DNA of 64,000 nucleotides, from contig OZ020488.1 in assembly GCA_963971405.1 (NCBI GenBank), positions 3,596,001 to 3,660,000 on the forward strand, read 5' to 3'. The position numbers were made by a program, and so were the translations under genes. Positions within the stretch are counted from its first letter, which is position 1; the number at the start of each line of letters is the position of its first letter. Source of the stretch: Psococerastis gibbosa. Its lineage: Eukaryota; Arthropoda; Insecta; Psocodea; Psocidae. Positions 30,858 to 42,485 of the stretch are shown here, in pieces. A model generated the notes under the pieces. The model saw only the letters and a program-made list of their open reading frames with translations. It ran no database searches and was not told the DNA's origin.

Positions 30858-30864
30858 TGTGACG

Positions 30865-31443
30865 ACATAACCTCAAGTGTGCAAACTGTGATGGGCCCCA
30901 TGCAGCTAACTTTCGGGGATGCCCTCTGTACAAAACTGCACGCCAACAGCATATACAAACCCTTCACAGAAGAGGGCAACTCAAAAACCCCCAACGTCTC
31001 CAAACACCACAGAGATCAGTCCCTCAGCTGCAATCCCGACACTGCAGCCGCCTACTCAGACTCCCTGGGCCAGAGAAATCTTCGAAGCCTCTTTCTCCAG
31101 ACCCACTGAGCAAGACCTGAAGACCCACTCCCATTCAAATTCGGCCCTACGCCGCCCATCCAATCTCCAACAAACAGCCAGCCCTCCCCGACTGACTTCC
31201 ATCATCCCTAGCGCGTCAGAACCACAGGAATCTCACCCCAACCAACCACCAGCCACAGAACGGCTAACGGGCCCTACAACGCATAAAGCCCACCAACTGC
31301 TTTTGAAACTGCTCACCACTGCTACTGATATTTCCACAAGCATTCTACAACATAAACTAACTTTAGATAAAGCTTTCATACAAATCACCAACCTAATTGC
31401 AGACTCGGTTAATGCCGCTTTTCAAATCGAATTCGCCAAATAA
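30865..31443 (+). pseudogene. Jockey-like copy 2 ORF1, 3' part
   Basis: Resumes with the third zinc knuckle CANCDGPHAANFRGC and CPLYKTARQQHIQ, equivalent to CANCQGNHTANSKNC in copy 1. A proline/threonine-rich tail (readable in a shifted frame) and a C-terminal helix follow (LTTATDISTSILQHKL) to the TAA at 31441-31443. That stop overlaps the ORF2 start as TAATG. At least one frameshift separates the knuckle from the tail. Confidence 0.8.
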
Positions 31444-34074
31444 TGCAGGCACACAAGACCTCAAAGCTCAACATAGCAGCATGGAATGCGCAAGGAATCC
31501 ATCGCAAAATGGCGGAACTTCAACATTTTCTACTAATACATTCAATCGACATTCTCCTCCTCAGCGAACTTCATACAACATACTTATATATTCCAGGCTT
31601 CTCAACATATGTCTCACAAATGGGCCTCGGCACAGCGGTAGCTGTAAGACAGCATATCACTCATCATCAAAGCCCGATGATCACCCAACAACTTGAATCC
31701 ACAGGAATCATCATATCTCTCGGAGGCAAGAGAACAGCAATATTCTCAATATATCAATCTCCTTCTATACCACTACAAGAGAAAGATATTCGTCAGCTAC
31801 TTACCGCCGCTGATACAGTCATACTGGCAGGTGACTTCAACTCCCCTCATACAGTCTGGGGAGGGTGTTCAAACTCTACTAGAGGCAAAAAACTTCTCAA
31901 CCTTGTTGAAAAAGACTCACGACTTGCAGTGCTAGCCCCAGACTCGTTCACGAGGGTCCCTCTCCACAAACAAAAACCAAATGTACTCGACATGGCAATC
32001 ATCAAAAACCTCCAATTTCAAACAACCTTACTCACACTACAAGAAATGAGCTCTGACCACTACCCCATTCTCTTGACAATAGACTCGTCCGTTCAATCAG
32101 CCACCTTCAAGCGCTATAGTCACACACGGCTGGATGTCGAAAAATTCCAGGCCGCCGCAAAAAATCTTCAGCAACTACCAACCACCTATTCTAACACACA
32201 AGAAATCGACCAGGCAGCTGAACAGCTCTCCGTTCTCATACAACAAGCCTACCATAGTGCTGAAATACGCAAACCCCAAGTAGGACGTGGACACCGAACC
32301 GACCTCCCGCTGCCAATGTACATAATTGATCTCATTAAACAACGTAATCTAGCCCGTCGAGCCTTCTCCAAAACCCTCAATATTGAACTCAAACGACTAG
32401 TTAACTCCCTGCAAAGACAAATAGACCTCAAAGTCAGAACATACAAAACAGCATGCAGGCTATACAACATAGCGAAACTCCAACCAGGTGATAAAAGTAT
32501 TTGGCATAAAACCAAGGCGCTAACAAGGAAATCCATCTCCATTCCACCGCTCAAAAATCATCTTGGTAATATCGTTTATTACTCCCCCTCTCAGAAAGCG
32601 GAAGAACTAGCCCGATCTTTTGCCTTAACAATGCAGCCGCACGCAGCCCCACAACTGCCATTATTTACAGATGTAATTGAAGCCTCAGTACAAGAACAAG
32701 CACTAATAGACCACCTCACCCCTCCTGAATTCGACCTAGTAACTGCTGAAGAGACAGCAACGGTTATTCATTCCCTCAAAAATGGAAAGGCCCCAGGGCA
32801 TGATGGCCTTACAAACGGAATCTACAAGCTCCTCCCTCCAGAATCAATGCCCCGTCTTGCTGCACTATTTAATGCGTGCCTTGAGCAAGGCCATTTTCCA
32901 ACGCCATGGAAAAAGGCAAAAGTGCTTATGTTTCCAGCAAAATCTTTGAAAAAATAATCCTCTCCAGACTTTAATTCGAAATTGAAAGTAGAAACCTCAT
33001 TCGTGCTGAACAATTTGGTTTTAGAAAAGGTCACAGCACACAACAACAAATACTTCGTCTCACCGAGCATATCACCCATCGCTGGTCCCACAAGGAAAGC
33101 ACCGGTGCGGTCCTACTGGATATAGAAAAAGCATTCGATTCAGTGTGGATACAAGGACTCCTCTTTAAACTTCAAGCCTTATCCATACCTACGTCGCTTA
33201 TAGCAATACTATCTGCATACCTAACCGATCGATGCCTATATGTTGATTTAAATGGAGTACAATCCACCATTCACAACATTTCAGCCGGCGTTCCCCAGGG
33301 AGTATCCTTGGCCCAACCTTGTTTAATCTATACATTAACGACCTACCCATCTCAGAACCAACATTAGCTGGAATCTATGCGGATGACACGCTCCTTTTCA
33401 CCTCATCCAAAAGCACCAAGATCATCGTCTCGCGTCTCAACACAACACTCAAATGTATTAACCAATGGTGTATGCAATGGAGAGTCAAAATAAACGTGCT
33501 CAAATCAGAAGCTATTCTATTCACGCGCTCCATAACACCTTTGGAGGACTCCCCACCCACTCTAAATGACTCTCCGATCCCATGGAAGCCAGTTGTCAGA
33601 TATCTAGGAGTGCACCTTGACAAACGACTAAATTTAAAGCACCACATTCGCCAAGCTCGCCTCAAAGCTCACATTCTCCTAGGACACCTCAAACCTCTAC
33701 TCTTCAAAAATTCACCAATCTCAAGAAAAAATGGGATACTTCTATTCAAAGCAATGCTTCGCCCGGCAATAACCTACGCCCCAGCCATATGGGGTGGTGC
33801 TACTCCACCTGTGATCAACCTCCTTCAACTTACTCAGAACCGCGCACTACGTAAACTTCTGAACATCCCACCTTACCTCTCCAACAACGTGATGTACAGG
33901 GAACTTGAAGACATCGAAACCATCTCCCTCTATATCAAGAACATGGTCAGCAAATTCTATGACAAACTACCCAACTCAGAATCAACCTTGATCAAATCAC
34001 TGGGAAACTATCAGCTGGAACCACGTAAATATCCTTTCCCTAAAGACTTTATCCTGCAACCTACTCCCCACTAA
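31443..34074 (+). pseudogene. Jockey-like copy 2 ORF2, endonuclease-RT, broken
   Basis: Endonuclease is intact (NIAAWNAQGIHRK, LLLSELHTTYLY, VILAGDFNSPHTVWGGCS, NVLDMAIIKN, MSSDHYPILL). RT begins NGKAPGHDGLTNGIYKLL. At about 32935 a deletion removes the NYRPISLL block and shifts the frame; a TAA follows near 32972. RT continues RAEQFGFRKGHSTQQQI and VLLDIEKAFDSVWIQGL. A one-base loss after GVPQG near 33300 shifts it again, and the catalytic GIYADDTLLFT and VRYLGVHLDKRL are read from 33319 to the TAA at 34072-34074. Not functional. Confidence 0.9.
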
Positions 34075-34523
34075 TGATGAACTATGCCCACATGTATTCG
34101 CCTTACTGTCTCCAACAACAATTCTATGTACAAACTATTGTAATTGCAATGTTACTAACCACACTTTGTTATTATCTTAATCATCCCACTCTTCTCTATC
34201 CTATCTACTATCCACCTTACTACTATCTTAGGCCCATGCGGAAAACTGTAATATCTACACTTAACTAACCAAGTAAAATATAACTAACACTTTTTTGAAA
34301 TGCCCACTAACATAATTATCATTATCTTCCCAGGGGGTGGTTTTAATGGCTGAAAAGTACCTTTCCACCCTCCCAATATAAGTAAAATGCACCGCTTTTG
34401 ATCAAACATCCCGCTGGATTGAGCAAAAGTGCCACACCATGGCAGGCTCTTCCCAATCACTTGGTACTTGAAACCAGGTCGGCCATCATCACTTCCACTG
34501 GCGCGGTTGGGGCCGGTACATCG

Positions 34524-34542
34524 AAAAAAAAAAAAAAAAAAA
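34524..34542 (+). repeat. Poly-A tail of Jockey-like copy 2
   Basis: Nineteen consecutive A directly after GGCCGGTACATCG mark the 3' end of the retrotransposon. Confidence 0.85.
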
Positions 34543-34970
34543 GTTTAGTATTCTCTCAGACACGGTAATGTTCATTTGGTCCTAGTTTCCTGCCAACCGC
34601 CACCTAAAATGGTCCTCCGAGCTAGATCAGCCAGCTAGCTGCCTTTTGCATTTATGAATGCTTTTTGGCTGGGGCAGAAATGCTGAGACCTCTTCATTTG
34701 AAAAATCTCGGTGTTCGTTTCGCGTTTTTCGAGTGTTTATCGCGTCAGTGAAGTGCTGCCAACGGTGTGGTACTTCCTTGTAGGCCCACGGGCCTAAATA
34801 CGGGTGTTCTCCTCAGCAGTAGTTCCCTGTAACTGCACCTGCCGCTCTCCAGCTACGCCTTGGGTAAGCATAACGTCATTTAACAGTGTTATGTTCCTAT
34901 TAGCTAGGGAACATTACTATCTCGCGTAGGACAAAGGGCATCGAAGCCCACATTTGACCGCCTTGGTCAC
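34543..34970. other. Possible LTR or leader before a gag gene
   Basis: Moderately GC-rich sequence without coding potential, directly upstream of a gag start at 34971. Its position suggests LTR plus leader of the following BEL/Pao-like element, but no second LTR copy is in the window and no primer-binding site is clear. Confidence 0.35.
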
Positions 34971-35490
34971 ATGTCACCTATAACAAGATCTAAGTCTGCA
35001 CTGTCAGTCACTGAAGACTCACCAAATTTGGTACGCTCAAGCTCCAGTGGGTCAGTCAACTTGTCTTCGACGCCTTCGTCGCAACAGTCAATTATTGCAA
35101 TGTCTCCATCGACACCCTTGGATGACTTAGTCCAGGATCGGACGATAATCAAGACGCAGCTCCTTGCTCATCTTGATGATTTGCCTCTAATTACGCAATG
35201 CCAATTTGCGACGTATTCTGCTGATGTTCATCAATTGATGGTACAGCTTGCACCGATTCATAAGGACATTCTTAAGTTGGCCCCATCTGACGAAGTAGAC
35301 CAACATGTCCGTGAGTTCTGTGACATTAAGAGAGACTGCCTGAGGCTACTTAGCCATTTCCGGCCTATCCCTCAGGGTGCATCGTCGCCAGCGCAGAGTA
35401 ACAGAAGCAGTACCAGTTACTCCCACTCGTCAGTGCGCTTGCCTGACATCGCTCTTCCGACATTTAATGGTGATCAGTCGTTATCAAATA
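34971..35490 (+). pseudogene. BEL/Pao-like gag, N-terminal part
   Basis: ATG at 34971 (MSPITRSKSALSV), a serine-rich N-terminus, a coiled helical segment (HLDDLPLITQCQFATYSADV, LAPIHKDILKLAP) and then RLPDIALPTFNGDQS, the signature that opens the DUF1759-type region of BEL/Pao gag. Similarity stops at about 35490 and the frame drifts into unrelated AT-rich codons up to a stop at 35633. Truncated. Confidence 0.6.
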
Positions 35491-35756
35491 ATGATTTTGT
35501 TTTTGAATTTAATGGATCCCCTAAATTGTCGCCTCGTGTTTTGGGTCTCGCTCGGCCTTTTTCTATGAATTATAATTTTCTAGATTTATTTTCCTTCTTG
35601 GAAATCTTGAAATTATTTAAAAATTTGTCTTGATGTCTATAGACATTTATTCTCCCTGATTTTCCTTCGTAATTAAAACAAACAAAAACGAGTAAAACAG
35701 TAGCCTCAGTTCTGCACTACTTATGTAGGAGCGAGCTAGAAACTATTTGTGCCACT

Positions 35757-37407
35757 TTGAATTTAACTTCCTCGGGTACTAACCCCGTTCTCAGGTACGC
35801 AATTGCGTCTCATTTGGAGGCTAACCCACAAGATTTATTACTCATTGATGAGTTCAAGCACTTAAGTGCTCATGACCTTTTACCGGCTGAGATTGCTTTC
35901 TTGGCTAATGAGTCTAAGAAAAGTAATCTAAAATTACCGGATGGGACACTGGAAAGGCCTAATACCCCAATCGATAGTTCGGGAAATGCTAATCCATTTG
36001 TTTTCCCTACCATATTTGGTATACTTTCCAATGTAGCCTCTCAAACCTATTTCAATTACAGGTTTTACTTCAACGTTCTCCTGCTATGGTAACTACCTCA
36101 TCTCCCACGGACGCTCTAATGAGGGAGTGCCGACAAAAAAATATAACATTTAAAGGCGCAAAAGAAGAGAATTTTCCCCTTTTCTTACTAAAGTTTGAAT
36201 CGGCCAAAACTTTGTACTGAGTATCCGACCCGGATACCTTAAACCTCCTTTCAAACGTTCTCGATGGTGCCGCCCTTAGATGGTGGCTCACCAACAAGTT
36301 TTTCTACTTGGCAACAGGCTAAAGTAGCCATACAGGCCATTACACCGATTCAAAGTGGGCTGATGCTCAGCTCAGAATAGCCATACATAGTCGAACACAA
36401 GGGCCGATGGAGCCAGTAATCGATTTCATTACCTGCTTACGTTATATGAATCAAGATTTGGTGACTCCAATGTCAGAGGGAGAACTTTTAAGTTTTCTCC
36501 AACTACACTTGCATCCTACATTAAGTGCCGCCTTAGGCAATACTAATGATCATAATCTTGCTGATTTTGAAACGGGTTGTAGAGAAGCAGAAAGTAAGCT
36601 GCATCAATGGAGCATGTATGCTCCTCCAACCTATGAAACTTTGGCTGACCCGCTATATGGTGACCCTACCCTTAAGCGAACAGTGAAGGCCGTTAGTGCC
36701 ATCGCAGTTGTTACTCAGCCTAATAATTCAGGGCCCTCTTGTAAAAATTGCGCAGACCATAATGTTCGGCAATGCCCTCATTTAATTAAGCCCAGTTGCT
36801 ATGAGTACTTGGCTCCCCAGAAAACCATTTGGAACTGTGGATGTGTTGGAGCTACAGAATTTAGAAAATCACGACGACCTCCCGACAATGTTCAGGTTAA
36901 CGCCGTAGACATGACCGTTCAGCAGCAACTTAGTGATCTACGTGATATGGTTGAACGTCTGACGTCTGTTAACTCCAATAATAATCCATTCACCGGACCG
37001 TCGTCAAACTAGTCTCTCCCATCAATGCGTCCGAATTGATTGGTGAGGTTAGCAATAGACAGGAGGGTGGAGTGATATATAGAAAATTCCCCGATCTTGA
37101 CAAACAAATAAAAGTTAGTTCTTTTGCATATTGTGGTGGTGACAATAGCTCTAGATATTTCTTTGGGGTTAATTTAGTTAAAGATTTCGCTGTGTTAAGT
37201 CTTTCAGAAACTGGCAGTTCTGCGGACCTTCTGGACTCGAAACTGTGGTTCACTTTACAACAAAAAGGTGTTAGATTACGTCCTTATATTGGCGAGGCTC
37301 AAGTAGCTGATGGCCAAATAGCTCAAGTGACGGGTTCGTGCGATCTTGACATTGAGATCGAGACTCCCGGAAAAGTTCCCTGGAATGTCTTGGAAGGTTT
37401 TGGTTGA
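35757..37407 (+). pseudogene. LTR-retrotransposon gag-protease remnant (gypsy-type)
   Basis: The first segment (LEANPQDLLLIDEFKHLSAH, AEIAFLANESKK) looks like an N-terminal gag region. From 36080 a capsid is readable with stops (ENFPLFLLKFESAK, VLDGAALRWWL, GPMEPVIDFITCLRYMN), and a cysteine-rich segment follows (CKNCADHNVRQCPHL). After a stop at 37010-37012 a retropepsin-like domain follows: FFGVNLVKDFAVLSLSETGSS, VRLRPYIGEAQVADGQIAQV. The usual D-T/S-G active site reads SETGSS, so the catalytic Asp is lost. RT and integrase are absent. Confidence 0.65.
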
Positions 37408-38063
37408 GATTTTTATTAGGTTATCATTTCAAAAAGCTCAACAGTCTAGGCCTAATAGAATTAAAATAGTTTGAAAAGAATTCTACGCCCAACATCTCTA
37501 CTTGACTCGAGCTAGGTCGTGGTGATTATTGTTTTGTGGATTTCTGAAAATAAGAATAAATGGTAAATAATTTTCTTATTTTTTTTTGGTTCGGTTTTGT
37601 TTAATTAAAAGTTACGTTTTCCGGAATTCACATTACATGCCCTGCGAAACTTCAGATAAACTTTCTGAACACCTTTTTTTGTTCTTAAGAAATATGGCAT
37701 CGATGACAAATGCATCGGCTTATCTGCTGATAACACAAATCCTAATTATGGAGGGAAGAAGCGTCAGGGGATAAATAACACACTGTCAGGGTAATTTTGC
37801 GATTTTGGGCAAGTCGGTTACAAAAAAAAATTATAATTCAAAGACGAGGTTTCCGGGGATCGTACCATGTATTGAAAGAATTTTGAAAATAAAGGAGCTT
37901 TCCAAGGCATATTTTCTTTCCGAAGAAGGTTGCCCAGTCGCACTGGTAAATTTTTTCTATGATCCGAAAGCTGCAATCTGGCTGTGGTTCCTTCATAATA
38001 TAGCCCAACTTTTTCAGGAATCTGTTTTAAAGTTGAGGACCAAAATGTGATGATTTCAGATTT
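37408..38063. other. Non-coding stretch, no gene recognised
   Basis: AT-rich with short frames showing no family features. It ends at ATTT (38060-38063), the probable target duplication of the Sola-like element. Confidence 0.5.
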
Positions 38064-38094
38064 GAGTGGTCTAGAAGCAAAGTAAGCAAAGTCC
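38064..38094 (+). repeat. Left TIR of the Sola-like element
   Basis: Exact reverse complement of 40977-41007. Its inner 22 bases are the first copy of the subterminal motif AGAAGCAAA-N4-GCAA-N-GTCC. Confidence 0.93.
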
Positions 38095-38219
38095 AATTTT
38101 AGTCGAAAATAAGTTTTATATATCGTTGGAATCGTCTGCTTAAGATCTATGCGAAAAAGAAAATGTTAGACGCATATCTCGGCAAAGTCCCGTGTATTGG
38201 CTTCTTAAATAACAACATT

Positions 38220-38273
38220 AGAAGCAAACCTTGCAACGTCCAAACTTTTCAAGAAGCAAACCTAACAAAGTCC
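38220..38273 (+). repeat. Left subterminal motif copies
   Basis: Two further copies of the 22-bp motif at 38220-38241 and 38252-38273 (AGAAGCAAACC followed by a GTCC end). Likely transposase-binding sites. Confidence 0.8.
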
Positions 38274-38427
38274 ACCTCGACCAATCATAGCCGCTCCGGA
38301 TGGCGCCAGCGGTTGCCGTCTTCTGCTACGAGTTTGTTTTGATTAGATGCTTGTAGCGAGCGTTCATGTTACAAAATAACAATATTATTATTGGTTGTTG
38401 TTATAATTTGTATAATATGTATTAATA

Positions 38428-40565
38428 ATGAATACTCCCACTCATACTCCAAGTGACATTCAATGTACACCAAGTCCTGTTAGCCCTAGAAAGGCTCGAA
38501 AACGGATTCAAAGGCCGCATCTATGGAAGAGGAATGTTGCCAAGAAACTGAGGTTAGTTTTTAAAACTATTATTTATCTTTTGGTGTACCCTAGGTTACT
38601 GACATTAGTTCATAATAAAATTAGGCTAATAGTCAGCTAATCTGGTGACTCCTGAGGCTGGAAAGTGTTTGTTTTTAAGAATAAAAAGATGAATTGTTGT
38701 TGTTGTTGTTGTCGATATCTTGAAACCGTCAGATACAATAAGTTGGTCAATGAGTAGTCAGTCTAAATGCCTCATTTAATTGTTTTGTTCGAGTTTAGCC
38801 TATTAGTACGTACTGTACATGCCTACCTACCTATACGTGACAGGTACTTCTTATTTATTTCAGATATTCTGATGATACTTCAAGACCATCGTCATTTCCC
38901 ATATGCAAGCATGCAAGCGGAACATACTGTTGCAACAAACTGCCAATAGAGGAAATTCAAAAGTTTCGAAATTGTTTCTACGCAAACTCGACAAAGGAGC
39001 TTCAGGACTCATTTATCTTAAAACACATATCAGTTTTACCCGTTCAAAGGCGGCGCCCAAGGCAAGCAGTTGACACAAACGCAAGACATCAACGCAAGGA
39101 ATACTCATGCTGATATTATACAAATTTAGAGAAACAACAGCAACTATGTCAGCGATCATTTTTAGACTTTCTAAATATACAACGGGCGAGAGTAGAAGCC
39201 ATTTGCCGCAGCTATTCTTTGACAGGAAATATTCCGAAAAGTCGCCGGGGAGGGAACCACATGGAAAATAAATACAATGCAAAAAGACAGGCTGTGACAG
39301 ACTTCATATCAAAGCTACAGTGCAGTGAACCGCATTATTGTAGATCTACTACAGCCCGGATGTACCTACCATCGACATTAAATATTAGAAAACTCTCTAA
39401 AATGTACAATACAGGGCGATTAGACGTCTTGCAAGTAAAAGAGTCGTATTTCAGATACATATTCAATACGAAATTCAACTTAGGTTTCGGTTCTCCTCGG
39501 GTAGATATCTGTTCAATGTGTCTAGAGTTACGCAACAAACTTCTGTTGGAAAAGAATTTGGATAAGAAACAAGAGTTGCGCGTAAAGAAGGCAATCCATA
39601 AGAAAAAGGCGGCTGCTTTCTTCGAGATGCTTCGGACTCCAGAGCCCGGAGTAAAAAAGTTTTCGTTCGATTGCCAAAAAAACTTAGTCAATCCGAAAAT
39701 CCCCGATCAAGAGGCATATTATCGCCGTCAAATTTATTTTTACCACTTCGCTGTAATCGAAGGGCATTCAAAGGCTGCTATGTCCAAAAACAATTGCTTC
39801 AGTTATGTTTGGACGGAAGATGTCCACGCTAAAGATTCAAACATAATTGCATCTGCGATTTATCATCTTGAGGGAACTGACCTGACTAACATCAGTAAAA
39901 TTCAATTATTTGCCGATGGATGCGGAGGGCAAAACAAAAATCGGATTCTGTTAGCTATGGTTGCCCGGTGGTTGCTTCATACAAAGAATTTTCAAGTTAA
40001 GGAAGTTGAACTGATATTTCCTATCAGGGGGCACTCATTCATACCTCCAGACAGGTTGTTTGGCGTCATCGAAAAATAATTCAAAAAAAAGAGAAGAGAT
40101 TGAAAACCCAGATGATTATTTGCATATTATTAAAGAGTACAGCACTGTCGTAAAGCTTGGAGATGACTGCCATGTTTACAATTGGAAAGAAGAAGCAACC
40201 GAAGTACTGAAGCCAAATGCAAGCTGGCACTTTAAATTTGCACCTTGCAGGCGGTATATCTTAAAAAGAAGTTATAAGAACCGAAATAACATTCTCTTTA
40301 GAGGAGAAGAGTTTTATAAAAATGACCTATGTGCTTGGAAGTTTTTAACAAAAAAAAAATAAAACAATATCTGTAATGAACTCCGACATAGTTGTTTCAA
40401 GGACTTTAAAAATAAAAATAAATAAAACTGGAAGACACAAAGAGACTGCTAGAGATTGACTATGGACCAAACTGGGAGGAATTCCCCAAACTCAGTTTCT
40501 ATAAGTCTCTGTTCCTTTCTCAAAGCCTTGTTCAAGCTTCTGAGGCAGATGAAGAGATGATGTGA
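38428..40565 (+). pseudogene. Sola-like transposase (DUF7869-type), one intron, lightly decayed
   Basis: Exon 1 starts at the ATG at 38428 (MNTPTHTPSDIQ) and ends at AAACTGAG|GTTAGT near 38552. Exon 2 begins after TATTTCAG near 38867 with YSDDTSRPSSFPI. It includes GTYCCNKLP and RRGGNHMENKYN, TLNIRKLSKMY, FGSPRVDICSMC, then KFSFDCQKNL, YVWTEDVHAKDSN, LFADGCGGQNKNRI and FPIRGHSFIPPDRLFG. The acidic residues of FSFDC, FADGC and the PDR region are likely catalytic. Defects: an in-frame TGA near 39110, a frameshift in the A-run near 40075 (continuing NPDDYLHIIKEYSTVV) and another near 40360 before the last block (LLEIDYGPNWEEFPKLSFY) and its TGA at 40563-40565. DUF7869/Sola assignment is from memory of the motif DGCGGQNKN. 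Confidence 0.72.
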
Positions 40566-40699
40566 GAAATAATTGAAGACGAAAATCCGGCCCTAATGTT
40601 ATGACTTACATATTTTGTTTCATTCTAATTTACTTTTCGTGTGTATTTTTTTAATACACATCATTTTGAAACAAGTTCCTTTATTGACTACTGATTGAT

Positions 40700-40812
40700 A
40701 GAAAGCAAAATCTGCAAAGTCCTCGACAGTGAGAAGCAAAAGCTGCAATATCCCTATGAGTGAGAAGCAAATGCAGGAATGTCCAGCGTGAGAAGCAAAA
40801 ACTGGTAAGTCC
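40700..40812 (+). repeat. Right subterminal motif array, four copies
   Basis: Copies at 40700-40722, 40732-40753, 40763-40784 and 40791-40812, each AGAAGCAAA-like at the left and GTCC or ATCC at the right, separated by 6-9 bases. All are in the same orientation as the left-end copies, not mirrored. Confidence 0.82.
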
Positions 40813-40976
40813 ATTTTTGAAATTCGACAGGGCCCTTATGTGAACGCGATTTCGAATGAAATTCAGCAGGATTTCTGGGATTATTTTTTGCTTAATTTTA
40901 AGCTTTTCACAAAACTTTCTGGAGTTGTAGTTGCTTTCTTATAGATTTTAGCCTCCCCTGAAAAAAAATCAGGAAC

Positions 40977-41007
40977 GGACTTTGCTTACTTTGCTTCTAG
41001 ACCACTC
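40977..41007 (-). repeat. Right TIR of the Sola-like element
   Basis: Exact reverse complement of the left 31 bp, followed by ATTT at 41008-41011. Confidence 0.93.
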
Positions 41008-41021
41008 ATTTATCCTTAAAG

Positions 41022-41580
41022 GTAAAACTAGAGAGGCGAAGGGATGCCAATTTCTTGCCCATGAAAGTAAAAGAATTGTTGCAGAGGTTAAGAAATAACG
41101 GGAGTCTGGTGAAAAATTTCGAAACAAAAGTCAATATAGTTTACCAAACTTGCATCAATTACTTGACTGAGTGGGAAAATACCGGGACTTAAGCAAACAT
41201 TTTCATTGGTGCCGCCTGAGTTCACAGTTATCTTGGGCGAAGATAGAGGCAGTTTGTGAGTGGCGAGGGTTAAAGTTACTGGCAGGCATTAACCATGACG
41301 CTCTCTTTGATGAAATCGGGCTCGCTAATGAAATTTTGACAAATGAGTGGATTGCTAGCTATTCCGATGAAACTACCAAAGAAAAATGGCTCATTTTTTT
41401 GACAATACTAAAACTATTGGACTTCATCTGTCACATTTAAAAGATTTAGTGCAGCTTGCATTTTTAGCACGTCGGGCACAAGTTTTTCGGTACCTAATAA
41501 ATGATTACTGGGAGGAAAATAAGTCTCGGAAAATATGGTCACCCTACGTACTCAACAGTGCCAACGGTGTCAGAAGTGAT
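41022..41580 (+). pseudogene. hAT transposase C-terminal remnant
   Basis: Frames in turn read FETKVNIVYQTCINYLTEW, LSKHFHWCRLSSQLSW, INHDALFDEIGLANEIL, DETTKEKWLIFFDNTKT, HLKDLVQLAFL and INDYWEENKSRK. This is the order of the central-to-dimerisation region of arthropod hAT proteins (LFDE, EKW, NDYWxENKSR). Several frameshifts; no N-terminus. Confidence 0.65.
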
Positions 41581-41675
41581 ATTTGAACAAAAATAATCAT
41601 GTCATTGCTGCCGCTCTACAAAAACTACAGCCGGGCCAACAGCCGCCCACCGGACCGAAAACCCCACCCTTCAAT

Positions 41676-42025
41676 ATGAGTGATTACAAAGCTAATTCAA
41701 ATGTATCAGCAGCGGATTACTTTGTAAGATTTGATTGGGCGCTTGACTTGAGTCAAATTCCTGATTCAGAAATAGCTAAATATGCCCGCGTTTACATGGA
41801 ATCAGAATTAAATGATGCTTTGAAGAAGCTGTTAAGCCCTAAAAAACCTGATCAAATCTCATATCATAGCAGGAAATACAAATTTACTTAAGTAAACATT
41901 TCGACCAAGCAATTTGCCAAAAGTGTAAAATTTAGCAAATTGTGCAGGGCGAAGGAGAATCGTTGTCACAGTTTGCATTACGAATCAAACAGGCGGCGGT
42001 ACACTACGAGTATGGAACATTCTTA
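41676..42025 (+). pseudogene. Ty3/gypsy gag fragment
   Basis: ATG at 41676 (MSDYKANSNVSAADYFVRF) followed by a capsid-like DWALDLSQIPDSEIAKYARV and LNDALKKLLSPKKP. After a frameshift near 41870 it continues QGEGESLSQFALRIKQAAVH, a typical Mag/Gap-type gypsy gag block. It stops near 42025 without reaching zinc knuckles. Proline-rich sequence upstream (41620-41675) may be leader. Confidence 0.7.
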
Positions 42026-42485
42026 GATTTTCATTTTACCTAATTTCCTCTTTGAAATGGTCAATTTCTGACGTCTGTCACGTGTAGCAACCCCATTTTC
42101 AAAGGTTCAAAAATTAACAGCACAGTTAAAAGTAATATTAACAAATGTCCTTGCAACTAGATAATCTTACAACAGATTAAGCATTAATTATTTGAAATAC
42201 CATTTGATGAAAACGTTCTATTTTTTATTTTATTAATTTTCAAACATGTGATCCCACCCAACGTCTAACGTCGGTCACACTTTTTCGGAACTCCCTGTAA
42301 AATCCATTTAAAGACAAGTTGTGTTTTCTTGTGTTGGTATCACTACAGTTCTACGAAATGGTGGGTACTGCGTAACTGTGTTGTCGCTTCTGTCTAACGA
42401 TGCATTTTTATTACGGTACACAAAAATGTGTGCGCACCTGACGACGTTAAGACGCTCTCCTTTAAGGAAATAAAAGAGTGCTTAA
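42026..42485. other. Non-coding stretch, no gene recognised
   Basis: AT-rich, no coding similarity. It ends in TTAA (42482-42485), the likely target site of the next element. Confidence 0.5.

Larger units (their letters stand above)
20079..34542 (+). mobile_element. Second Jockey-like retrotransposon, split by a 9-kb insertion
   Basis: Layout: repeat-rich 5' UTR (20079-20851), ORF1 start at 20852, interruption at 21859-30857, ORF1 remainder to 31443, ORF2 31443-34074, 3' UTR, and a 19-A tail at 34524-34542. It is related to but distinct from copy 1, with the same domain order and a similar C-terminal PFPKDFI / SLPKDFI motif. Several frameshifts and a deletion in ORF2 show it is inactive. Confidence 0.85.
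38064..41007 (+). mobile_element. Sola-like DNA transposon with 31-bp TIRs and subterminal repeat arrays
   Basis: The 2944-bp element has perfect 31-bp TIRs beginning GAGTGGTCTAGAAGCAAAGT, with ATTT on both outer sides (38060-38063 and 41008-41011). A 4-bp duplication and TIRs starting GAG fit the Sola group as I recall it. A 22-bp motif that is part of the TIR recurs seven times in direct orientation (three on the left, four on the right), plus once inverted in the right TIR. The single gene is slightly decayed, so the copy is probably not autonomous but is fairly young. Confidence 0.8.

Noticed and set aside
38073..40812. 22-bp repeats as a CRISPR or satellite
   Set aside because: They are confined to the ends of a TIR element, and one copy is part of the TIR itself, so transposase sites are the better reading.
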